A stretch of 6,769 nt of DNA from an uncultured Erysipelotrichaceae bacterium (lineage in GTDB: Bacteria; Bacillota_I; Bacilli_A; Erysipelotrichales; Erysipelotrichaceae). A model generated the notes under the pieces. It was given only the letters and a program-made list of their open reading frames with translations. It was not told the origin of the DNA and made no database searches. Position 1 is the first letter of the stretch; the number at the start of each line of letters is the position of its first letter. The position numbers and the translations under genes were made by a program. This document shows, piece by piece, positions 1 through 4,813 of this stretch. The stretch is taken from contig CAMOOA010000070.1 in NCBI GenBank assembly GCA_946621045.1, positions 1 to 6,769 of the forward strand, written 5' to 3'.

Positions 1-39
1 ATCGACCCATTCAATTCGTCTGTTTTTCAATGTGCTCAT
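1..39 (-). CDS. Divergent gene, 5' end only; probable acyltransferase-3 family membrane protein
   Basis: Only the first 13 codons lie in the window; they read MSTLKNRRIEWVD and are still open at base 1. The start ATG (39-37) is preceded by AGGAAA (49-44) with a 4-base gap and by a strong promoter, so this is a real gene start. A short basic stretch followed by R-I-E-W-V-D is how many acyltransferase-3 (OafA/YiaH-type) proteins begin, usually continuing into a hydrophobic K-G-I...V-x-G-H segment that carries the catalytic histidine. If so, the product would be an inner-membrane O-acyltransferase for a surface glycan or lipid, which fits the MBOAT gene elsewhere in the window. The promoter and start are seen directly; the family is inferred from 13 residues and could be wrong. 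Confidence 0.5.
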   Translation of the reverse strand, partial: MSTLKNRRIEWVD

Positions 40-60
40 CCGGTTTCCTGTTCTTCGAAA

Positions 61-89
61 ATTATACGGCAAAGCGCCTGCTTTCTCAA
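61..89 (-). promoter_or_regulatory. Sigma-A-type promoter of the left divergent gene
   Basis: On the minus strand TTGAGA (89-84) is followed after exactly 17 bases by TATAAT (66-61). That is 5/6 and 6/6 matches to the housekeeping consensus with ideal spacing. Transcription should start near base 54, giving a leader of about 15 bases that contains the AGGAAA ribosome site before the ATG at 39. It lies back to back with the promoter of the methyltransferase gene, about 45 bases away. Confidence 0.75.
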
Positions 90-131
90 ACCGCAAAACG
101 ACTCTGACGCTCCGCCAAATCCCTTCTTCCG

Positions 132-140
132 TGCTATGAT
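132..140 (+). promoter_or_regulatory. Extended -10 promoter for the methyltransferase-phosphatase operon, possibly leaderless
   Basis: TGC-TATGAT is an extended -10 element: TG at 132-133 and a 5/6 match to TATAAT at 135-140. No convincing -35 box sits at 16-18 bases upstream; the closest look-alike, CTGACG at 104-109, is 25 bases away. The TG extension could compensate for this. The GTG start codon begins 7 bases after the box, at the expected transcription start, so the mRNA may have no leader. Confidence 0.5.
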
Positions 141-146
141 TCTGTC

Positions 147-1175
147 GTGAGAATTGAACAGAACAAAAACATCGAATCCTTCCTTGCCCGCTGCCGGAAA
201 AATCTTTCCGATACGGCACTGAATACCTTTCTCGACCGAAGAGTCACTGCAGGCAGTGAAGCATATCTCCGCCGGCAGCTGAAACGGGCCGGCGCACAGG
301 AATTTGAAGGTCCGGAAAATACCTGGCCTTCCCTGTTTCTTTCGGTTGACGCATTTGAGAAAACACCCTATCACGCCAATGTGACCGCTGCCCTGCGCGG
401 CATGCACGGTGATCTCTATGATACGGTCATTTTTGAAGGAAACCGGCTGTTCAATCTGGATGCTGTACAGCCCGACCGGAACCGGGAGCTGAATGACTGG
501 ATGAAGCTGCGTGCACTGGATCGGGATGCCGAAACGCTCGTGCTTGCGGACGGTGATACCGAATGGATGCTGGATATGCCTTCGGAAGCCGCAACGAATG
601 ATCCGTTTGCCCGCAAAGCGCACGGCAGTGTCCTGCTGTTCGGACTCGGCATCGGATACGTGCTGTATATGACGCTGCGCAATCCGGCTGTTTCCCATAT
701 CACCGTTGTGGAATACGATCCCCGTGTGATCGAAGTGTTTGAACAGGTTCTGAAACCGCTCTTTCCGGATCATGACCGGTTCACGATCCTGCAGGATGAT
801 GCCCGGAACCGCTGGAATGAGGAATGGCTTTCCCGGTTTGACTGCATCTTCACGGATATCTGGCAGAGCGGAGAAGACGGCCTGTTCATGATGGCAGATC
901 TGCTTTCAAGAGCCTCTGTTCCTTTTGACAGAGCGGACTTCTGGATTGAAGACAGCTGTATCGTCCCCCTGCGGACACTGGTATTTCTTCATTACGAGGA
1001 ACTGTCCCAGCATAAACCGCATCCGGTCGCGGAGGACTATGAGGATCTTATGAACAATGTCCGCCGCTGGTTCGACTCCGATCCGGCAGTCATTGATGAT
1101 GCGGAAGCTCTGAAGAAGCGTTTATACAGCCGTGAAGTGCTTCGCGGCATTCTTGGAGGAAGAACATGCGAGTAA
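147..1175 (+). CDS. Spermidine-synthase-like SAM-dependent methyltransferase (class I fold), substrate unknown
   Basis: This 342-residue protein has a class I SAM-dependent methyltransferase domain from about residue 130 to 290. Motif I is LLFGLGIGY (163-171), the glycine-rich SAM loop. The acidic end of the second strand is VVEYDP (187-192, ribose-binding E189 or D191). ILQDDA (214-219) is the adenine-side motif and FDCIFTDIW (231-239) is motif IV. A strand W-M-x-D-x-P-x-E (140-147) just before motif I is typical of spermidine-synthase-like methyltransferases. The G-G-G-D-G signature of true aminopropyltransferases is absent, so polyamine synthesis is unlikely. The first 125 residues are a separate region I cannot assign. 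GTG at 147 is the only usable start: an in-frame stop lies at 105-107, with no other ATG, GTG or TTG between it and 147, and the next in-frame ATG is codon 86. No Shine-Dalgarno site precedes it. The 3' end overlaps the phosphatase start by 10 bases, implying co-translation. Confidence 0.8.
   Translation: MRIEQNKNIESFLARCRKNLSDTALNTFLDRRVTAGSEAYLRRQLKRAGAQEFEGPENTWPSLFLSVDAFEKTPYHANVTAALRGMHGDLYDTVIFEGNRLFNLDAVQPDRNRELNDWMKLRALDRDAETLVLADGDTEWMLDMPSEAATNDPFARKAHGSVLLFGLGIGYVLYMTLRNPAVSHITVVEYDPRVIEVFEQVLKPLFPDHDRFTILQDDARNRWNEEWLSRFDCIFTDIWQSGEDGLFMMADLLSRASVPFDRADFWIEDSCIVPLRTLVFLHYEELSQHKPHPVAEDYEDLMNNVRRWFDSDPAVIDDAEALKKRLYSREVLRGILGGRTCE
1155..1160 (+). promoter_or_regulatory. Ribosome binding site of the PHP phosphatase gene
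   Basis: GGAGGA lies 5 bases before the ATG at 1166, inside the last codons of the methyltransferase gene. It decides between two candidate starts: the in-frame ATG at 1178 (residue 5) would be 17 bases away, too far. It supports translation of the second gene from the shared mRNA. Confidence 0.8.
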
Positions 1176-1984
1176 ACATGCATACCCACTCCGTCTTCTG
1201 CGACGGAAAGGATACTCCGCGGGAGATGATCGATACCGCGATTGAAAAAGGATTTGATATTCTCGGCTTTTCCGGACACGGTCACAGTCCGTATGATGAT
1301 GTCTCGATGAGCCCGGAGGCGACCGCGGAATACATCCGTACGATCCGCTCCCTGCAGGAAGAATACAGGAACCGCATCACCGTTTATCTCGGCATTGAAC
1401 AGGACAAGACATGCCGCATTCCGTCCAGAGAACCGTATGACTTTGTGATCGGCAGCGTGCACTTTCTTTCAAAGGGCGATAAGCATGTCCCCGTTGACAT
1501 GTCGAGGGAAGTCTTCACTTCGCTTCTGGAAGAATTCTATGACGGCGACTTCACTGCCATGGCAAAGGCATATTATGAGGAAGTCGCACAGATGGGAGAC
1601 TTTGAAGAAGTGGATATCATCGGGCACCTTGACCTGCTCACAAAATACAATGAGGACGAATCGTTCGTCCGGTTCGACGATCCCGCCTATGTTTCCCTTG
1701 CGGAGGAATGCATTTACAGAATCGGCACGGACAAGCTTTTTGAAGTCAATACCGGCGCGATTGCCCGCGGCATGCGGAAATCACCCTACCCGGCAAGGAA
1801 CCTGCTGGAGATCCTGTATTCTGCCGGAGCCGGAATCATGCTGAACAGCGACTGTCATGACCGCAGATACCTGGACTGTGCATTTCCGGAATCCCTGGAT
1901 CTGATCCGCTCCTGCGGCTTCCGCTGTCTGTACATATTAAAAGACGGGGAATTCATCCCCGCCGATATCGATCAGTTTCACTGA
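1166..1984 (+). CDS. hisK: PHP-domain phosphatase, HisK-type histidinol-phosphatase
   Basis: This 272-residue protein matches the length and motif order of HisK-type L-histidinol-phosphate phosphatases (EC 3.1.3.15), which release phosphate from histidinol phosphate in the penultimate part of histidine synthesis using a three-metal centre in the cytoplasm. Visible metal ligands of the PHP fold are H6-T-H8, D13, GHGHSP (H38, H40), the glutamate in GIEQD (E78), GSVHF (H99), GHLDLL (H154) and NSDCHD (D229, H231). EVNTGA (193-198) is also typical. All expected ligands are present, so it should be active. It overlaps the upstream methyltransferase by 10 bases and has its own GGAGGA. No other his gene is visible, so the gene is detached from a his operon here. 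The HisK call is the best family match, but related PHP enzymes hydrolyse other phosphomonoesters, so the substrate is inferred. Its last codons also encode a probable minus-strand terminator and overlap the convergent SGNH gene by 7 bases. Confidence 0.82.
   Translation: MRVNMHTHSVFCDGKDTPREMIDTAIEKGFDILGFSGHGHSPYDDVSMSPEATAEYIRTIRSLQEEYRNRITVYLGIEQDKTCRIPSREPYDFVIGSVHFLSKGDKHVPVDMSREVFTSLLEEFYDGDFTAMAKAYYEEVAQMGDFEEVDIIGHLDLLTKYNEDESFVRFDDPAYVSLAEECIYRIGTDKLFEVNTGAIARGMRKSPYPARNLLEILYSAGAGIMLNSDCHDRRYLDCAFPESLDLIRSCGFRCLYILKDGEFIPADIDQFH
1936..1961 (-). terminator. Rho-independent terminator of the minus-strand operon, inside the PHP gene
   Basis: Read on the minus strand, a perfect 6-bp stem CGGGGA/TCCCCG (1961-1956 with 1950-1945) closes a 5-base loop and is followed at once by TCTTTTAAT (1944-1936). 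It starts 16 bases after the TGA of the SGNH gene, where an operon terminator is expected. On the plus strand the same bases encode the phosphatase segment K-D-G-E-F-I-P-A (259-266). The stem is short, so efficiency may be moderate. Confidence 0.55.
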
Positions 1985-3378
1985 ATGCGTCTGCCGGATG
2001 CGTCAAAGACCGAATGATCAATGACGTATCCTTTTTCTTTATCGAGAAGTACGACCTGAAGCCCTTCTGTACTTCGTTCATAGGTCAGATCATACACACG
2101 GATCCGTCCGCTCATCACATCCGATTCAAGTGCGATCTGCATCAGATTTCCAAACCGGAATTCGCTGTGCGGCTCCCGGAAGATCTGCGTCCTGCCGTTT
2201 TCCATCATTAATGCTGCCGGCCCGGCTTCTTCCATGCCAAGCAGTGCGGAGGCTTCATTGCCGCTCCATGTCATGAAGATCAGATAGTCTTCCGGATCGA
2301 TCGCACTGTAGTATTCGCTGAATGACTGAATCCGGTAAAGGTTCGCATTTTTCAGCTGCCGCTCGCAATAAGCGCGGCTGTTTTCATACTGTGCATCTTC
2401 CCTGCCCTGTATGCCGGATTCCAGCAGGATATTGCCGATATAACCGGTCAGCTTTTCTGCGCCGAAGTTATTGGCGTGACCGGCATCTGCCATATCATGC
2501 GGAAAGTCATAGTTCATTGCCTCAATGACGGAAGCCTCATTGAAATCCACATAGCGGACGTCATGTTCTTCCGCAAAGCCGGAAACCGCCTGATGCACTT
2601 CCGCAGTCATCTCCGTATACGGTGTACTGACAAGGATCAGCTGAATGCCGTTTTCACTGCACAGCTGTACGATCTTTTCAAGATACGTCCGCATCACATT
2701 CTGCATGCCTGCAGGAACCGCGTCTGCCTTCGGCGTCAGCGGCTCAAATCCGGTGTCCGCAGTATCTTCCGAGAGTACGGCATATCCCTTCAGGCTGGTA
2801 TTCTCCTTCGTGAAGAACCGGATGTCGCTGAGGGAAAGATCATTCCATCTTGCATGGTAGCGGATGATCGGAAACAGGTAGCTGGCAAACGTCTCCTTGG
2901 GATCGAGCGCACCGATCGTACGCACGGCCTCGGTTTTTACCGAAGACCATTTCATCGGATCAAGCGCTTTTCGGATCGATGCCTCATTGCAGTTGTACGG
3001 CGTTTCCATGAACGGGAAACAGACAACGGTATCGAGCACAACAGCCTGCGGCTTCTGAAAGCGAAGCGCCTCCTTCAGCCAGTAATAGCTGACCACCAGG
3101 CTCTGTTCTTCCGAGCCGAGGTTGAAGCTGCGGATGCCGCATTCATCATAGAGTTCCTGCGGGGAGAATGCGGAGATGGCGTGGGAGCTTCCGAGGAAGA
3201 TCGCATCCACGCTGTCGTTTTTCATTTCGTAAAACGACTGATAGGTGACATCCAGCGGCCAGTAGTTGTCATTCCGGAATTTCGGCTTGAAGACCTCTCC
3301 GGCAAGCGCTGCCATAGCGATAAGTGTCAGAAGAAGCGTCAGTGCATGACGGAGGATTGTTTTATGTTCTTTCATCAT
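1978..3378 (-). CDS. Membrane-anchored SGNH-fold protein (DltD/AlgJ-like), partner of the MBOAT acyltransferase, with extra C-terminal domain
   Basis: This 466-residue protein starts with a short basic stretch and one hydrophobic segment (about 11-27), an uncleaved anchor or signal, so the rest should lie outside the membrane. An SGNH hydrolase-like domain follows. FLGSSHAISAFSP (61-73) is the nucleophile block, with S65 in the G-x-S position. FNLGS (85-89) is the next conserved block. DMADAGHANNFG (295-306) holds the D298-x-x-H301 pair. All three catalytic residues are present, so it could transfer or hydrolyse an acyl group. Such proteins work with MBOAT proteins: DltB/DltD on teichoic acids, AlgI/AlgJ/AlgX on alginate, PatA/PatB on peptidoglycan. 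The gene follows the MBOAT gene with a TAATG overlap. Residues about 335-466 form an extra domain ending in EGLQVVLLD (438-446) and VIDHSVFD (452-459), reminiscent of FAM3/ILEI domains. Two adjacent ATGs (3378 and 3375) could start it; GGAGGG lies 5 or 8 bases upstream respectively. The acyl group and acceptor are unknown. Confidence 0.75.
   Translation of the reverse strand: MMKEHKTILRHALTLLLTLIAMAALAGEVFKPKFRNDNYWPLDVTYQSFYEMKNDSVDAIFLGSSHAISAFSPQELYDECGIRSFNLGSEEQSLVVSYYWLKEALRFQKPQAVVLDTVVCFPFMETPYNCNEASIRKALDPMKWSSVKTEAVRTIGALDPKETFASYLFPIIRYHARWNDLSLSDIRFFTKENTSLKGYAVLSEDTADTGFEPLTPKADAVPAGMQNVMRTYLEKIVQLCSENGIQLILVSTPYTEMTAEVHQAVSGFAEEHDVRYVDFNEASVIEAMNYDFPHDMADAGHANNFGAEKLTGYIGNILLESGIQGREDAQYENSRAYCERQLKNANLYRIQSFSEYYSAIDPEDYLIFMTWSGNEASALLGMEEAGPAALMMENGRTQIFREPHSEFRFGNLMQIALESDVMSGRIRVYDLTYERSTEGLQVVLLDKEKGYVIDHSVFDASGRRIQ
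1996..2040 (+). terminator. Rho-independent terminator of the plus-strand operon, inside the SGNH gene
   Basis: GGATGCGTCA (1996-2005) pairs with TGACGTATCC (2022-2031) over 10 bp with one G-U wobble and a 16-base loop, followed directly by TTTTTCTTT (2032-2040). It begins 12 bases after the phosphatase TGA, the expected place for the end of the methyltransferase-phosphatase mRNA. On the minus strand these bases encode about residues 446-461 of the SGNH protein; the T tract is its Lys-Glu-Lys codons (447-449). The loop is longer than usual, but the stem and tail are strong. Confidence 0.75.
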
Positions 3379-4766
3379 TAAAACCCTCCGTAAATGAACG
3401 CACCTGCGTCAAAGCCGAATCCATAGGTACCGAAGATCAGCAGCACCAGCATCAGCACGGTATAAACGGCATAGCGGACCTTCCATGGTCTGCGAAGCAG
3501 TTCCCCTTCCAGATCCCGTTTCTCATTCAGTTTCTGAACAATGCCGAAGCACAGGAACGCAGACGCAAGCAGTACCCATTCCGCAGACGAAAGGCCAAGC
3601 AGAGCGGCTTCCTCCGGCATGGAAGATGCCTTCACAAGACTCGCAAGATTGGCCAGCACCGCACGGAACCCGTAGGACCGGAACAGAATCGAGCTCATCA
3701 CAAACAGGAAGATCGTCACAATATTCTTTATCCGGTTTTTCAGCCATCCCGGCACATGCAGGAAGGCATAGATCTTTTCCCGCAGATCAAACGTCAGTTC
3801 CCCGATGATCTGATACCCGGCCGTCAGAAGACCCCAGGCAAGATAGGTAAGACTGATGCCGTGCCAGATTGCGGAAACAACAAATACCGCACAGAGATTC
3901 AGATACTTGCGCAGCTTCCCTTTCCGGGAACCGCCGAGCGGAAAATAGATATAATCCCGCAGCCACTGGCTGAGACTCATATGCCAGCGGGTCCAGATCT
4001 CCGCAGTGGATCTTGAAGAATACGGATGATTGAAGTTATTCTCCAGTTTTATGCCGAACAGGGATGCCACACCCATGGAGAGCAGCACGCAGCCCAGGAA
4101 GTCAGCATAGAGCTGAACCATGAACATCGACATGCCAAGCCATGCATAGATGCCGTTGTACACGCCTGTCTCCGCATAGAATGCGGCTGCCGGAATGCCC
4201 GCCCGGTCCGCGATCATGAATTTCAGAAGAAGGCCGCAGAAAATCTTCAGGAATCCGCGCTGCACGCATTCCTCATTGAACGCATGGCCTTCGATCAGCT
4301 GCGGTGCCAGTTTAGCATGGCGCGGAATCGGTCCCTGCACAACCTGCGGGAAGAAAGAAACAAAGAGTGCATACTGCGGAAGATTTGTTTCAGCGGCTGT
4401 TTTGCCTTTGTATACATCCGCAAGATAAGCGATCACCTGGAGGGAAAGATACGACAGTCCCATCGGAATAAAGAACCGCGGCACTTCAAAGGAGACAACC
4501 TGACGCGCAAGATGGATCCAGAACGGAAGAACGGATACCGCAAGCGAAGCGATGAAATATCCCTTCTGTTTCCGCATGAACCGCGAGGCGAAGTAACTTG
4601 TGACGATCATCCAGCACAGTGCCGGAATCCCCGGCGCATCCGCAAGATAAAAGAACGCTGCACTGCCTGCCAGCAGCGCGCACCAGCGCACCCGCAGCGG
4701 CAGAAGATAATATGCAGCGAAGATGACCGCAACAAGAAGATAGTAATTCAGTGAAATATAACTCAT
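3378..4766 (-). CDS. MBOAT-family O-acyltransferase (AlgI/DltB-like)
   Basis: This 462-residue polytopic membrane protein has the usual length and motifs of the bacterial MBOAT group that passes acyl groups from the cytoplasm to acceptors outside. PMGLSYLSLQ (101-110), FFPQVVQGPIPR (138-149), NNFNHPYSSRSTAEIWTRWH (243-262), SLSQWLRDYIYFPLGGSRKG (264-283) and SAIWHGISLTYLAWG (298-312) are all recognisable. The two histidines typical of the family are H262 (R-W-H) and H302 (W-H-G); H302 is the expected catalytic one. One motif is altered: the usual D-F-S-G-(Y/C)-x-D reads D222-F-L-G-C-V-L. The start agrees with the common M-x-F/Y-x-S-L-N family beginning, but there is no Shine-Dalgarno site in front of it. 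A weak extended -10 and a small hairpin lie in the 33-base gap upstream, so expression may be partly independent of the preceding genes. The partner SGNH protein is coupled downstream. The acyl donor and target glycan cannot be read from the sequence. Confidence 0.88.
   Translation of the reverse strand: MSYISLNYYLLVAVIFAAYYLLPLRVRWCALLAGSAAFFYLADAPGIPALCWMIVTSYFASRFMRKQKGYFIASLAVSVLPFWIHLARQVVSFEVPRFFIPMGLSYLSLQVIAYLADVYKGKTAAETNLPQYALFVSFFPQVVQGPIPRHAKLAPQLIEGHAFNEECVQRGFLKIFCGLLLKFMIADRAGIPAAAFYAETGVYNGIYAWLGMSMFMVQLYADFLGCVLLSMGVASLFGIKLENNFNHPYSSRSTAEIWTRWHMSLSQWLRDYIYFPLGGSRKGKLRKYLNLCAVFVVSAIWHGISLTYLAWGLLTAGYQIIGELTFDLREKIYAFLHVPGWLKNRIKNIVTIFLFVMSSILFRSYGFRAVLANLASLVKASSMPEEAALLGLSSAEWVLLASAFLCFGIVQKLNEKRDLEGELLRRPWKVRYAVYTVLMLVLLIFGTYGFGFDAGAFIYGGF
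3384..3389 (-). promoter_or_regulatory. Ribosome binding site of the SGNH gene, inside the MBOAT gene
   Basis: GGAGGG on the minus strand is also the final Gly-Gly codons of the MBOAT protein. It sits 5 bases before the ATG at 3378 and 8 before the ATG at 3375, so either may be used. Together with the TAATG stop-start overlap (3380-3376) it indicates translational coupling that keeps the two proteins in proportion. Confidence 0.8.
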
Positions 4767-4772
4767 GCGTCT

Positions 4773-4781
4773 ATGTTAACA
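4773..4781 (-). promoter_or_regulatory. Possible internal extended -10 promoter for MBOAT-SGNH
   Basis: On the minus strand TGT-TAACAT (4781-4773) is an extended -10 with a 4/6 match to TATAAT. It is followed by exactly 6 bases and then the MBOAT ATG, the same arrangement as in front of the methyltransferase GTG. No -35 box is evident and no Shine-Dalgarno site lies in the gap. A 4/6 match in AT-rich intergenic DNA can arise by chance, so this is a weak call supported mainly by the missing ribosome site. Confidence 0.28.
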
Positions 4782-4788
4782 GAAAATG

Positions 4789-4813
4789 CAGGAATCCCCT
4801 CAGCGGATTCCCA
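4789..4813 (-). terminator. Weak hairpin between the membrane-protein gene and MBOAT, possible attenuator
   Basis: A perfect 7-bp inverted repeat, GGAATCC (4811-4805 on the minus strand) and GGATTCC (4797-4791), encloses a 7-base loop holding the TGA stop of the upstream gene. Two G-U pairs could extend the stem to 9. The bases after it (CATTTTCTGTT) are only loosely T-rich, so it is at best a partial terminator or an RNA processing or stability element within the cluster. Confidence 0.3.

Noticed and set aside
104..109. CTGACG as a -35 box for the methyltransferase promoter
   Set aside because: The spacing to the -10 is 25 bases, far outside the usable range; the extended -10 explains the promoter better.
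36..773. Long minus-strand reading frame opposite the methyltransferase gene
   Set aside because: It is antisense to a gene with clear SAM-binding motifs, has no recognisable domain, and collides with the well-supported promoter and start of the left divergent gene.
147..1175. True spermidine synthase (SpeE) for the methyltransferase gene
   Set aside because: The G-G-G-D-G substrate loop is missing; the SAM loop reads G-L-G-I-G, and the N-terminal half does not look like the SpeE beta-barrel start.
1985..2004. Direct repeat ATGCGTC separated by 6 bases just after the phosphatase stop
   Set aside because: The second copy is part of the terminator stem, and the first is within SGNH codons. 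Two 7-base copies are not enough to call an operator.
2476..3381. 301-codon plus-strand reading frame opposite the SGNH gene
   Set aside because: The minus strand encodes the SGNH catalytic motifs and anchor. The plus-strand frame gives a Cys/Arg/His-rich composition with no domain, typical of antisense frames in mid-GC DNA.
4026..4754. 242-codon plus-strand reading frame opposite the MBOAT gene, and the similar one at 3324-4016
   Set aside because: The MBOAT motifs are unambiguous on the minus strand; the opposite frames are low-complexity, His/Gln/Arg-rich shadows.
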